Shown here: positions 19,528 to 28,200 of the stretch, piece after piece
Numbering within the stretch: the stretch's first letter is position 1
Layout of the letters: each line of letters begins with the position of its first letter
DNA from: Shewanella saliphila
GTDB taxonomy: Bacteria; Pseudomonadota; Gammaproteobacteria; Enterobacterales; Shewanellaceae
Assembly (NCBI RefSeq): GCF_014648295.1
Contig: NZ_BMQV01000009.1
Span: forward strand, 52,019-116,018
Direction: 5' to 3'
DNA length: 64,000 bases
Position numbers and translations under genes: made by a program
Notes under the pieces: generated by a model
Told to the model about the DNA's origin: nothing
Database searches by the model: none
The model's input: only the letters and a program-made list of their open reading frames with translations

Positions 19528-20721
19528 ATGAGTGATTCTGTTGAATCAAACAATGTCATAAAGATCCCTGTCGATAAGCTTGCCCTGGGCATGTTTGTTA
19601 CCGCGATTGATCGCCAACAAAGTAAAATTGATATTCGCAATCCCGGTCAAATTAAGCACCGTGATGCCATTGTTAAGCTGAAAAAAAACAACATTACCAC
19701 GGTATGGGTCGATGTTGAGCGCTCGTCAGATAATTGCGGCTTAAAAAAAGCCAACAAATCGAATAGCCCCACTAATCCATTGGCACGCAAAGCCACTGTT
19801 AGCCGTGATGGTCAGCAATCTCAAGCCAAAAAACTACTTGCTGAGGCGAAAGGCTTAATCAAAAAAGTGATGTCTGAAACCTTCGAGGGCAAAGCCATTG
19901 AAGTCGGCCAAATTGAAGATGTTGCAGACAAAATGATTGAATCGGTGATAGCCGATGCCGATGCATTTAAGTGTATTTCTGCACTACGCACCAAAGATGC
20001 CTATCTGCTTGAACACTCAATTAATGTCGCATTTTTATTAGTGACTTTTGGTAAACACTTAGGCCTTGATCGCGAATTGATCAAACAAATGGCCGTAGGC
20101 GGTATTTTGCATGATATTGGCAAAATTAAAGTCGACAATGAAGTGCTACATAAACCAGGGCGACTGACGCCAGAAGAGTTTGAACACATGAAGTTGCATC
20201 AAGTGTATGCAATGGAAATCATGAACGAAACTCAAGGCTTGTCGCAAGTGAGTAAAGATGTGTGTTTAATGCATCATGAAAAGCTTGATGGCAAAGGTTA
20301 CCCTAATGGCTTAACTGAATCTCAAATCCCTCAACATGGCCGTATGAGTTGCATTGTGGATATTTTTGATGCGTTAACTGCGACTCGTTGTTACAAAGAA
20401 GCCATGAGTCCAGCGGCAGCATTTAAAATTTTATTGAGTTTAACGCCATTTCATTTAGATCAAAAACTGGTGTATGAATTTATACGTTGTGTGGGGATTT
20501 ACCCCGTTGGCTCGTTGGTGCAATTATCTGACGAACGTGTCGGCATAGTGTGGGATTCCAAAGGTCGTGATGCATTACATCCCATCGTAAAATGTTTTTA
20601 TTCACTAAAACATAAACGCTATACCGAGGTCGCGCTAGTTGATATACACAAAGTGGATATCAATATTGAGCGTGGCGTTTCTCCGGGGACACTTGAAGTC
20701 GATCCAACTCCTTTTTATTAA
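19528..20721 (+). CDS. HD-GYP domain cyclic-di-GMP phosphodiesterase
   Basis: N-terminal DUF3391-like region (residues about 8-140; KIPVDKLALGMFVTAIDR) and C-terminal HD-GYP domain. The metal and signature residues are present: HSINVAF, HDIGKIK, the HH of LMHHEKLDGKGYP and GRMSCIVDIFDALTA. HD-GYP enzymes hydrolyse c-di-GMP to GMP and so push cells towards motility. The ATG at 19528 has GGAG ten bases upstream; a GTG two codons earlier is too close to it. A CRP-type site upstream suggests control by CRP, a major anaerobic regulator in Shewanella (inference). Confidence 0.92.
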   Translation: MSDSVESNNVIKIPVDKLALGMFVTAIDRQQSKIDIRNPGQIKHRDAIVKLKKNNITTVWVDVERSSDNCGLKKANKSNSPTNPLARKATVSRDGQQSQAKKLLAEAKGLIKKVMSETFEGKAIEVGQIEDVADKMIESVIADADAFKCISALRTKDAYLLEHSINVAFLLVTFGKHLGLDRELIKQMAVGGILHDIGKIKVDNEVLHKPGRLTPEEFEHMKLHQVYAMEIMNETQGLSQVSKDVCLMHHEKLDGKGYPNGLTESQIPQHGRMSCIVDIFDALTATRCYKEAMSPAAAFKILLSLTPFHLDQKLVYEFIRCVGIYPVGSLVQLSDERVGIVWDSKGRDALHPIVKCFYSLKHKRYTEVALVDIHKVDINIERGVSPGTLEVDPTPFY

Positions 20722-20728
20722 TGCATTT

Positions 20729-20754
20729 ATCGCAGCAAGATGGCTTGCTGCGAT
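20729..20754 (+). terminator. Strong hairpin after HD-GYP gene
   Basis: Perfect 11-base-pair stem (ATCGCAGCAAG/CTTGCTGCGAT) with a four-base loop, eight bases after the stop codon. There is no T run, so it may protect the 3' end rather than terminate by itself. Confidence 0.6.
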
Positions 20755-20956
20755 ATTGATATCGCGTTAATTAAGCGTTCGATAACCGGTATGCTCAGTA
20801 TGTTGTACTAACCCATTCAAATGACTCCCCTCTAAAGAACAATTCTCATCAATATCTGTGAATGCAGTGGCGCACCTAATGCATCTTTTGTGTTTGTCTC
20901 ATTTTAGCCTACCTTCTCGTGAGAATAAGGGGGATTAAAATATCATTGAATACAGG

Positions 20957-20972
20957 TCGCGATATTTCGTGA
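20957..20972. promoter_or_regulatory. Imperfect dyad upstream of PAS/sigma-54 regulator
   Basis: TCGCGATATTTCGTGA is an imperfect dyad closely resembling the two perfect palindromes upstream of the ccoG-like gene (22485-22516). It lies 44 bases before the regulator's ATG and could mediate autoregulation. The same 16-mer recurs inside the coding region at 21395-21410. Confidence 0.5.
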
Positions 20973-21015
20973 CTTAGTTATACTAAACCCATACTTGTTT
21001 AATGCTGTGGTTTAT

Positions 21016-22458
21016 ATGACTGATTTACCCCTCAACCAATTGCCAACTTCAAGGCATTTTTTACCTGAAAACACCTTGCTGCTTAACGCCATGAGCGAGG
21101 GCGTTTATGGTTTTGATTTAGACGGCAATGCGGTGTTTATCAACCCCGCGGCAGAGCAAATGACCGGCTGGAAGAGTGAAGAGTTGATTGGTAAAAACAT
21201 TCACGATTGTCATCATCACAGCCATGCCGACGGCAGTCATTACCCGCAACATGATTGCCCGATTTATCGTACTTTGCATGACGCCATTCCGCGCCAGGTA
21301 TCTGATGATGTCTTTTGGCGTAAAGACGGTAGCAGTTTTCCGGTGTATTACAGCTCAACCCCGGTTTACCATCAGCAAAAGCTGGTTGGTGTAATCGCGA
21401 TATTTCGTGATGTGAGCATGCAAAAGCATACCGAACAATCACTGAGGCAAGCATTGGCACAGGTGCAGGCATTGTCTGAACGCCTCGCGTCAGAAAACCA
21501 ATACTTACTCACAGAGCTACAAGGTCAGCAAGGCGCGTTAGGCCTTTCAGGTAATAGCCAACCGATTAAGCAGTTAATCCAACAAATTAATTTGGTGGCC
21601 AATACCGACAGCACGGTACTGATTTGCGGCGAAAATGGCACAGGCAAAGAGTTAGTGGCTCGCAGTTTACATCGCTTGAGTCACCGTAAAGATCAGCCCA
21701 TGGTCAGTGTTAACTGCGCGGCTTTTTCCAGTGCGTTATTAGAAAGTGAGCTATTTGGCCATGAAAAAGGTGCATTTACTGGTGCAACCGCGCGGCGTAA
21801 AGGTCGCTTTGAGCTGGCCCACAATGGCAGTTTATTTTTAGATGAAATTGCCGAGCTGAGTTTATCTGCCCAATCAAAGCTGTTACGGGTTATTCAAGAG
21901 CAAAGCTTTGAGCGGGTCGGCAGTAGCGAAACGATCAGCGTGAATATTCGTTTAATTGCGGCAACTCACCATGATTTAGCCGCGCGAGTAGAACAAGGCT
22001 TATTTCGAATGGATTTATATTATCGCTTAAATGTATTTCCGATTACCGTGCCACCATTACGCGAACGCCGCGAAGATATCCCACAGTTGGTGAGCGACTT
22101 AGCGGCATCGCTGGGTAAAAAGCTAGGTAAAAAAATCACCAAGGTCAGTAGTAAAGGTCTTAAAAAACTTCAACAGTACACCTGGCCTGGTAACGTGCGA
22201 GAGCTTCAAAACTTGATTGAGCGAGAAATCATTTTGTCGCCAAATGGCCAGTTGTCATTTAATACCTTGCCGGCATTGGTATCAGCGCCGTCAACCACGA
22301 CAATATTAACCATGGCAGAAGCCGAAGCTGCGCACATAGTGACTGCGCTTAACGCAACGCATTGGCGAATTTCAGGCCCGCAAGGTGCTGCTGCCATGCT
22401 GAATATGCCGGCTAGTACGTTGCGCTCGCGTATGAAAAAACTCGCCATAACCCGATAA
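21016..22458 (+). CDS. PAS-domain sigma-54 transcriptional activator
   Basis: A 480-residue enhancer-binding protein. Residues about 15-140 form a PAS sensor with a His/Cys-rich insert ([17 protein letters not shown], about 65-81) that could bind a metal or cofactor. A coiled linker leads to the AAA+ domain with GENGTGKE (205-212) and the sigma-54 loop GAFTGA (252-257), then a short Fis-like HTH ([28 protein letters not shown]). There is no receiver domain, so it senses directly. The start is uncertain: ATG 21016 was taken; a TTG seven codons upstream is open. It probably drives the downstream ccoG-like gene, which has a -24/-12 promoter and dyads. Confidence 0.88.
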   Translation: MTDLPLNQLPTSRHFLPENTLLLNAMSEGVYGFDLDGNAVFINPAAEQMTGWKSEELIGKNIHDCHHHSHADGSHYPQHDCPIYRTLHDAIPRQVSDDVFWRKDGSSFPVYYSSTPVYHQQKLVGVIAIFRDVSMQKHTEQSLRQALAQVQALSERLASENQYLLTELQGQQGALGLSGNSQPIKQLIQQINLVANTDSTVLICGENGTGKELVARSLHRLSHRKDQPMVSVNCAAFSSALLESELFGHEKGAFTGATARRKGRFELAHNGSLFLDEIAELSLSAQSKLLRVIQEQSFERVGSSETISVNIRLIAATHHDLAARVEQGLFRMDLYYRLNVFPITVPPLRERREDIPQLVSDLAASLGKKLGKKITKVSSKGLKKLQQYTWPGNVRELQNLIEREIILSPNGQLSFNTLPALVSAPSTTTILTMAEAEAAHIVTALNATHWRISGPQGAAAMLNMPASTLRSRMKKLAITR

Positions 22459-22484
22459 ACAAATCTATGACGCGAATTGTCATC

Positions 22485-22516
22485 GCGATATATCGCCATT
22501 TACACGATATATCGTG
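22485..22516. promoter_or_regulatory. Tandem palindromic enhancer sites
   Basis: Two perfect palindromes, GCGATATATCGC (22485-22496) and CACGATATATCGTG (22503-22516), with centres 19 bases apart. They lie about 70-110 bases upstream of the sigma-54 promoter, a normal distance for enhancer-binding protein sites, and the same core occurs before the regulator gene itself. Confidence 0.7.
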
Positions 22517-22580
22517 ACTTCCTGTGAGCGTTTAAAAGCATAAACCGATTAAAATCAGCTCGTTAGGTTCTGTTTTTAGT

Positions 22581-22596
22581 TGGCTTAGTCTTTGCT
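22581..22596 (+). promoter_or_regulatory. Sigma-54 (-24/-12) promoter of ccoG-like gene
   Basis: TGGC and TTGC elements separated by exactly seven bases (TGGCTTAGTCTTTGCT) match the sigma-54 consensus spacing. A start about 12 bases downstream leaves a short leader before the ATG at 22632. Confidence 0.75.
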
Positions 22597-22631
22597 ATAG
22601 CAGGGCAATACCGTGTTATAGGAAACCAGTT

Positions 22632-24089
22632 ATGCCCAACTCATCAGTTCAAACTGCATCAGCGTCTCAATCTAGCGCTAAAATCAATGCTTCGCAGCGC
22701 ATTCCGGTGGTTCAAATTGCCACGCCATCAGCAAAAATACATGTGCGTGAACAAAAGGGTGTTTTTCAACGTTTGCGTCAGCACAGCAATACCTTACTCA
22801 TCGCGTTATTCTTTTTACTGCCTTTTATTAACTATCAGGGCCGCCAGGCGATTTTGTTTGATGTCACCGAGCAGCAATTCTTTTTCTTTAATCTCACCTT
22901 ATGGCCACAGGACTTTACTGTATTAGCGTGGTTTTTTATGGCGGCTGCGTTTGCGTTGTTTTTTGTTACCGTATATTGGGGCCGTGTGTGGTGTGGTTTT
23001 TTGTGTCCACAAACCGCCTGGACATTTATCTATATGTGGATTGAAGCCAACATTGAAGGTAACCATCATCATCGAGCTGCACTAGACAAAGCGCCATGGA
23101 CGTTAAGTAAATTGCGTAAATGTTTCACTAAGCATGCGCTGTGGATAGTGTTTGCGTTGCTTACGGGCTGCGGGTTTATCAGCTATTTTATGCCTGCGCG
23201 TGAACTGTATATTGATATTTTTACTGCAAGCAGTGGTTTTTGGACCGGTGCCTGGGTGTGGTTTTTTGCCATTTGTACTTATTTAAATGCCGGCTGGATG
23301 CGTGAAATGATGTGCCTGCATTGTTGCCCCTACTCGCGCTTTCAAGCGGTGATGTTTGACGCTAATACCAAAACAGTGAGTTATGATGCGGCGCGCGGCG
23401 AGTCTCGTGGGCCGCGTAAACGTGCCCAAAAAACAGCGTTAGGTGACTGCGTTGACTGCAACTTATGTGTCGATGTTTGCCCTACAGGTATTGATATTCG
23501 TAACGGCTTGCAATACGAGTGCATTAACTGTGGTGCCTGTGTTGATGCCTGTAATCAAACCATGGAAAAGTTTGGCTATGCACCCAATTTAATCAGTTTT
23601 ACCAGCGAAAACGCCTTAAAAGGTCAGCCTAAAGCCAGTGTGTTTTCACTCAAAGCCCTAGGATATGCCAGCGCACTGCTAATAATGATTGGATTAATTA
23701 TTATCGATTTAAGTCAAATGAGTGATATTCAGCTTAATGTCATCCGCGATCGTCAAACCTTGTACCGTGAAGTGGGTGTCGATAGGGTTGAAAACAGCTA
23801 TCAGCTTAAAATTCGTAATAAAACTCAACAAGCAGCTGTATATCAAATTGCAGTGCGCAGTAATAAAACGCCCTCGTTGACCATAGTGACCGACACTGTG
23901 GTGCAGATAAAACCTGGCGAACAATTAGATTATCCCATTACGGTTAGCGGTCGTCGTAGTGATCGCGTTGATGACACAAGCCAGCAAACACTGCAATTTA
24001 GTGTGACTCAAATTAACAGTGTGGCTAACTTAACCCCTGTGGAGCCAGAAAATCAGGTGACGCAGCAATCACGCTTTTTTTGGCCGTAA
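22632..24089 (+). CDS. ccoG: CcoG-family membrane iron-sulfur protein
   Basis: A 485-residue polyferredoxin of the CcoG/RdxA/FixG family, involved in maturing cbb3-type cytochrome oxidase, in some species as a cupric reductase. There are about five membrane helices, an early WCGFLCPQTAW motif and two 4Fe-4S clusters in CVDCNLCVDVCP and CINCGACVDACN. The C-terminal third is an Ig-like periplasmic domain. It is not next to ccoNOPQ here; instead it sits behind a PAS/sigma-54 activator, with its own -24/-12 promoter, and ends in a strong terminator. This isolated, sigma-54-controlled arrangement is unusual for ccoG; it may be a second paralogue with another electron partner. Confidence 0.85.
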   Translation: MPNSSVQTASASQSSAKINASQRIPVVQIATPSAKIHVREQKGVFQRLRQHSNTLLIALFFLLPFINYQGRQAILFDVTEQQFFFFNLTLWPQDFTVLAWFFMAAAFALFFVTVYWGRVWCGFLCPQTAWTFIYMWIEANIEGNHHHRAALDKAPWTLSKLRKCFTKHALWIVFALLTGCGFISYFMPARELYIDIFTASSGFWTGAWVWFFAICTYLNAGWMREMMCLHCCPYSRFQAVMFDANTKTVSYDAARGESRGPRKRAQKTALGDCVDCNLCVDVCPTGIDIRNGLQYECINCGACVDACNQTMEKFGYAPNLISFTSENALKGQPKASVFSLKALGYASALLIMIGLIIIDLSQMSDIQLNVIRDRQTLYREVGVDRVENSYQLKIRNKTQQAAVYQIAVRSNKTPSLTIVTDTVVQIKPGEQLDYPITVSGRRSDRVDDTSQQTLQFSVTQINSVANLTPVEPENQVTQQSRFFWP

Positions 24090-24124
24090 TCATCAAGTCA
24101 TCAATTTACAACTAACACAATAAC

Positions 24125-24166
24125 AAAAAGGCTTCTCACATTGATTAAATGGGAGAAGCCTTTTCT
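24125..24166. terminator. Bidirectional terminator after ccoG-like gene
   Basis: Long stem AAAAGGCTTCTC/GAGAAGCCTTTT with A and T tails on opposite sides. It can serve the ccoG-like gene and the convergent minus-strand gene at 24247. Confidence 0.88.
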
Positions 24167-24246
24167 GCTTGATACTCGCAATGTATTACCACAAATTACT
24201 GTGTCGACTATTTATCGCTTTGGGCATGCATCACCTTAAGTATGCA

Positions 24247-24765
24247 TTAACGCTGATGTAAAGCGTAGTCTGTGCCATCTTTAGCAGTAAATACCTTGCA
24301 GTTACCTTCAGTAGGTTGGCAGCTAGTGTGTAATAAGCTGATCCACTGTTTGTAAGGTGTCGGTAAGTTTTTAATCGGCATAGAGACTTGAATATCTTCA
24401 ATATGCGCACTGTCTGTTGCCCCTAAGGTACCAAGGCGATCAAAACAAATTTCTACATGGGTATCGTTGTTTTTCAATACCACAGAGGTCGGCTCATTTT
24501 TGTGGCCCGTTAGCGCCACAAATTGACATGGATTTTGTAAGCCACACTGGGTGCCATCTTTTAAGAAGGCCAGTAAGTGGTTGTAGTAAACCACGTAACT
24601 GCACACATCTTGATGTGAACCATTGGCTAATGGGAATTGTGCATCCAAAAAGTCTTTTGCATTTGTGCTGCGATCTTGTTGGTTCGTTGTCGCCACAAAT
24701 TGCTCACCGATGAAGCGGTTAAGGTTTTGGGTGGCTGTATTGCTTGCTTGAGTAGACATATTCAT
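24247..24765 (-). CDS. Conserved hypothetical cytoplasmic protein
   Basis: I cannot assign this 172-residue protein. It has no signal peptide or membrane helix and contains six cysteines (DVCSYVV, QCGLQNPCQFVALTGHK, VEICFDRLG, SCQPTEGNC). The ATG at 24765 has a GAGG site eight bases upstream, so it is a real gene. It is divergent from a DUF3612-type XRE regulator with about 145 bases between them, so it may be that regulator's target; this is inference. Confidence 0.55.
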   Translation of the reverse strand: MNMSTQASNTATQNLNRFIGEQFVATTNQQDRSTNAKDFLDAQFPLANGSHQDVCSYVVYYNHLLAFLKDGTQCGLQNPCQFVALTGHKNEPTSVVLKNNDTHVEICFDRLGTLGATDSAHIEDIQVSMPIKNLPTPYKQWISLLHTSCQPTEGNCKVFTAKDGTDYALHQR

Positions 24766-24910
24766 CGCCTTATCCTCTTCTTGTGTTGTAGGTCAGAAAT
24801 TAATTTTGTTATTTGTTTACTATTAAGCCTTGTTACCAGCTTGATTTTTAGTCTATGCTATTTTTACAAAGAATTTCACAATAAAAATTTTACACTGTGA
24901 ATTATACAAA

Positions 24911-26440
24911 ATGAGAAATGAAAAAAGCTTAATGCGAAAGACCCATTTTTTGGGCACAAAGATAAGAAACTTGCGTAAACGCAATAACTTAACAATGGAA
25001 GACTTGTCAGCACGTTGTGTACGTGTGGACTCGAGTAACGCGCCTTCGGTGTCATACTTATCGATGATAGAGCGCGGAAAACGGGTTCCAAGTGCCCATA
25101 TGTTGGCTGTTATTGCCGCAGTTTTTCAAAAAGAAGTTGATTGGTTCCTTGATGATGTGCCAGAGGATGAAGCGATTACGCCAGAAAAAGGCAACAAAGG
25201 CGGGGTTAGCGGTATGCCGCTCGAACCAAGCTTTTTGTTTTCTAATGATATTTTGCAAATCGCCATTCCTGAAATGTTATCGCAAACCGGTACCAGTGGT
25301 CGTCAGTTTGCCCACTTGCTTATTCGTGCACACCAGGAACATCACCAAAACCACTTTCCTGATCTTGAGCGCGCCGCTGAAGAGGTGGGCTTAAAGCGTA
25401 TGCCGCTAGCCATTGAAGACATCATGGATATTGCCAAAGGCATGGGGCTAAAAATTAAGTGGATTGATCGTGCGCCAAAAGAAGTGATGGACGAAAGGGG
25501 CATGAGCTCCAAACAATTAGTCACCTCCTTTTTTGAACCGCCTGGCACTATTTACGTTAGCAATATTTTAAAAACGAGACCTAACCGTCTTAAATATGAC
25601 CTAGCCGTGCATATTGGCCATTGTGTATTACACAACAAAGACGGACTAAAGAGTGTCATGATGTCGGGGCGCAGAGAAGACTCTGAAGACGCCTATGCAC
25701 CGCAATCAAATAACATTAATGCCCAAGACATTTTGCATGCCTGGCGAGACTTTGAATCAAGCTTTTTTGCCGGTGCATTATTGTGCCCTAAAGTACCTTA
25801 CCGGCAGTTGCTTGACCGTCACGGCTACGAAATTAGCGTGCATAAACAATTGCAAGTTTCGGCCTCGGTGGCCATGCGCCGCATGACGGTCGTGTCACCT
25901 TATACTCATTGGCATTACTTTGATGCTTATGCACCTGGCAAGCTTAAAGCCGTATATCGCGGTAATGGTATTCCACTGCCATGGGGTAATATGCGCCTTG
26001 TAGAAGATCCGTGTCAGCATTGGGCTGTATTTAGAATGATCAGTGAGCCAACAGAAGGTACCTCGGCGCAGATATCAATTTTAAATGTCGGTAATGAACC
26101 GCGGATTTATTGTTGTGAGTCGATCAAAGTCGATGACTCGGCGGGTAACCCACATGTGTTGTGTGCCGGTATTGATCTCAATCCGGCAATTGAGGCGCAA
26201 GGCAAAGATGCGCAGTCGATTGCCAACGATTTAAAACAAGCCTGTGCTGGCAATGGCGGCTCAATTGACATCCCTAAACACATTAAAAAAGACCTCACCA
26301 GCGTGGCGAAAATCCTCAATATTAATTGGATTGAGCGCGGGATTAAAAACGAAGCAAGGTTAATTTGTTCGCGTGGCGCTGTATGTCCGCGCCAGCCAAG
26401 TTGTTATGCAGCTGGGCGAAACCTGTGTGAAGATAATTAA
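24911..26440 (+). CDS. XRE-family regulator with large C-terminal domain (DUF3612-like)
   Basis: A 509-residue regulator: an N-terminal XRE helix-turn-helix (KIRNLRKRNNLTMEDLS to YLSMIERGKRVPSAHMLAVI) and a long C-terminal region resembling the DUF3612/short-chain-fatty-acyl-regulator type, with an IrrE-like middle segment (YDLAVHIGHCVLHNKDG) and a Cys-rich end (CSRGAVCPRQPSCYAAGRNLC) that looks able to bind a metal or Fe-S cluster. Family members usually control glyoxylate-shunt or propionate genes, but no such genes are adjacent here. The neighbouring ardAB-dddY cluster makes propionate, an interesting coincidence only. The start may instead be the Met at residue 8. Confidence 0.7.
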   Translation: MRNEKSLMRKTHFLGTKIRNLRKRNNLTMEDLSARCVRVDSSNAPSVSYLSMIERGKRVPSAHMLAVIAAVFQKEVDWFLDDVPEDEAITPEKGNKGGVSGMPLEPSFLFSNDILQIAIPEMLSQTGTSGRQFAHLLIRAHQEHHQNHFPDLERAAEEVGLKRMPLAIEDIMDIAKGMGLKIKWIDRAPKEVMDERGMSSKQLVTSFFEPPGTIYVSNILKTRPNRLKYDLAVHIGHCVLHNKDGLKSVMMSGRREDSEDAYAPQSNNINAQDILHAWRDFESSFFAGALLCPKVPYRQLLDRHGYEISVHKQLQVSASVAMRRMTVVSPYTHWHYFDAYAPGKLKAVYRGNGIPLPWGNMRLVEDPCQHWAVFRMISEPTEGTSAQISILNVGNEPRIYCCESIKVDDSAGNPHVLCAGIDLNPAIEAQGKDAQSIANDLKQACAGNGGSIDIPKHIKKDLTSVAKILNINWIERGIKNEARLICSRGAVCPRQPSCYAAGRNLCEDN

Positions 26441-26441
26441 T

Positions 26442-27074
26442 TCACACAAATTGCGCATCAAGTAACTCAAATAAAAATTGGCCGAGTTGGGTTTGATGTT
26501 GTTGAGTGTGTGGCCCCGTGGTTATTGGGCACTCATCAGCAAAAAACTCAGCCAGCTGCTCGATTTGTTTTGCATCCCATTCAGGATGAAATTGCAAACC
26601 AATGGCATGCTGGTGGCGGTACATTTGTACCGGACATTGTTCACTTGAGGCCAATACTGCAATATGCTGCGGCAAGGTTATGGCTTGTTCATGCCATTGC
26701 GGAACCGTTAATACGCTGCCGTCATTAAAGGTAATATCTTGCCAGCCCAGTTCCGGTGCTGGCATTTCAATGACCTGGCCGCCAAGTTGAGCCGCCAGTA
26801 ATTGCGCCCCTAAGCATATGGCTAAAATCGGGCGTTGTAATATTAACGCTTGTGTAATCAATTCAGCTTCAGCTTGCATCCATAGCGGGTTATCAGCCAC
26901 ATTCATTGGCCCGCCCAACACAATCAAACCATGATAATTAGCCAGTGACTCTGGAAAATCCTCCGGTGCATAAAAGCAATCCAGTTTAATGTTGTGATGT
27001 TGTGCCCATACTGCAATGCGCCCGACTCCTTCAGCGGGGTGATGCTGAAATACGGCGAGAGTGCATTGGCTCAT
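26442..27074 (-). CDS. Class I glutamine amidotransferase-like protein
   Basis: A 210-residue stand-alone GATase1 domain with the full triad: nucleophile C87 in AICLGAQLLA, H162 and E164 in QFHPEW. It could release ammonia from glutamine or hydrolyse a gamma-glutamyl amide; GuaA-like and PuuD-like relatives share this layout, so the substrate is open. It overlaps the upstream gene by four bases, so both are translated from one mRNA. That mRNA begins with a guanidine-II-type riboswitch, which ties this amidotransferase to guanidine or another nitrogen compound (inference). Confidence 0.85.
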   Translation of the reverse strand: MSQCTLAVFQHHPAEGVGRIAVWAQHHNIKLDCFYAPEDFPESLANYHGLIVLGGPMNVADNPLWMQAEAELITQALILQRPILAICLGAQLLAAQLGGQVIEMPAPELGWQDITFNDGSVLTVPQWHEQAITLPQHIAVLASSEQCPVQMYRHQHAIGLQFHPEWDAKQIEQLAEFFADECPITTGPHTQQHQTQLGQFLFELLDAQFV

Positions 27075-27895
27075 TTTAACTCACCGAGTTCAAGGTAAAT
27101 ACGTTGCACATTGGTGACATCGGGTAACGCGGATGATAATTGCGCTTCAGTATTAAATAAGTGCTGCTTTGCGGCGAGTGTTACCGTTTTAGGCAAAGAG
27201 GCATTTACCTCATCAAGACGCACAATATGGTCAGCATCAGGGCGAGACGTCAGTGTGTTAACTAAAAACTGCACCTTGTCATTTGGTTGATAATTGAGAT
27301 TAAAGTAATGGTTGTTCGCCTCTTTAGCTAAACCACTTTCAAGGGGTAATAGAGTAAAGAGTTCCATTTTATCAACATTGATTGTTTGCGCCTGCCATTG
27401 CATTTCACCACCGCGTTCAAAGTGTCCTTTAACCACATCTACCGTCAGTTGAGTGATGCTTTGTGGGTGCTGTGGGTCTAATAGTGATAAATCAAAAGTG
27501 GTAGGTACTATGGTCCAAACGGGGTCATGACTATTAGCTGACGCCCGAATACCCTTAATGACTTCGGCCTGGATTTTTGGGTCCGCAAACGACAATTGAT
27601 ACACAACTTGCGCGTTGTGCGGCTGATGAAACATAGGCAAATGTGAGGCAAAAAGGCCATATTGACTGCCAAATAACAACATACCATGTAAGCCCATCTT
27701 TACTGGATGCTCTGCATGTTGGCTGTGATCTTGCTGCTCTGTTGCATGGCTATTTATGCTTGATAAGCTCAACGCCAACATTAAGTAAGGTATGACCTTA
27801 TAAGCTTTTTTAATCAAAGAGATAGGCTGGTAAATTTTGCCAAGTTTCTTTAAAGGTAAAGATAACATCGCAGTGTATTTTGGATAAAACAGCAT
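27071..27895 (-). CDS. Periplasmic/membrane-anchored protein of unknown function under a riboswitch
   Basis: This 274-residue protein has a hydrophobic N-terminal signal (VIPYLMLALSLSSINSHA) followed by a His-rich stretch (TEQQDHSQHAEHP) and a GMLLFGSQYGLFASHLPMFHQPHN segment rich in His and Met, which might bind a metal. I know no function for it. The start is the ATG at 27895, with AGGAG eight bases upstream; the frame stays open another 49 codons, but that stretch is the riboswitch. It is co-translated with the downstream glutamine amidotransferase (four-base overlap). Confidence 0.75.
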   Translation of the reverse strand: MLFYPKYTAMLSLPLKKLGKIYQPISLIKKAYKVIPYLMLALSLSSINSHATEQQDHSQHAEHPVKMGLHGMLLFGSQYGLFASHLPMFHQPHNAQVVYQLSFADPKIQAEVIKGIRASANSHDPVWTIVPTTFDLSLLDPQHPQSITQLTVDVVKGHFERGGEMQWQAQTINVDKMELFTLLPLESGLAKEANNHYFNLNYQPNDKVQFLVNTLTSRPDADHIVRLDEVNASLPKTVTLAAKQHLFNTEAQLSSALPDVTNVQRIYLELGELK

Positions 27896-27924
27896 GGTGG
27901 TGGCTCCTGTCTGAAACTGAACAG

Positions 27925-27982
27925 ATGGGGCCGTCCCCGGGTGAAGTCCTAAGCCATATTTTAGGTTGAGGTCGTCCTCAGG
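27925..27982 (-). promoter_or_regulatory. Guanidine-II (mini-ykkC) riboswitch
   Basis: On the minus strand two hairpins occur in tandem: TGAGG-ACGA-CCTCA (27967-27980) and GGGG-ACGG-CCCC (27927-27938), separated by 28 bases. Both have ACGR tetraloops closed by GG/CC, which is the definition of the mini-ykkC class, a guanidine-binding riboswitch that normally frees a ribosome site. The second hairpin ends 31 bases before the ATG at 27895. Known targets are mostly SMR exporters and urea/guanidine enzymes; here it heads a different operon. Confidence 0.85.
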
Positions 27983-28140
27983 CAAATATGTTAACGATTT
28001 GCAGTACAAAAAACCAGTCGCACATATTGGACTGCATTCCAAAATATCAATTAGTTAACAATTTTCTGTAAAGTTATACCTACAATTGATTAGTTAACAT
28101 TGAGCTATCTTTTAAACAAACATTAACAGTGGTTCCCATT

Positions 28141-28156
28141 TTGGAATTGATTCCAT
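28141..28156 (+). promoter_or_regulatory. Palindromic operator upstream of ardA
   Basis: TGGAATTGATTCCAT, a dyad 59 bases upstream of the ardA ATG. A near-identical copy lies 60 bases upstream of dddY (30434-30448), so one regulator probably controls both units. Confidence 0.7.
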
Positions 28157-28200
28157 CGTTATGATGATTCGGTCAATTATACAAAAAAGGGTGATGACCT

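Noticed and set aside
27896..28042. 49-codon N-terminal extension of the gene at 27071
   Set aside because: This stretch is the guanidine-II riboswitch and leader; the ribosome site AGGAG fits the ATG at 27895.
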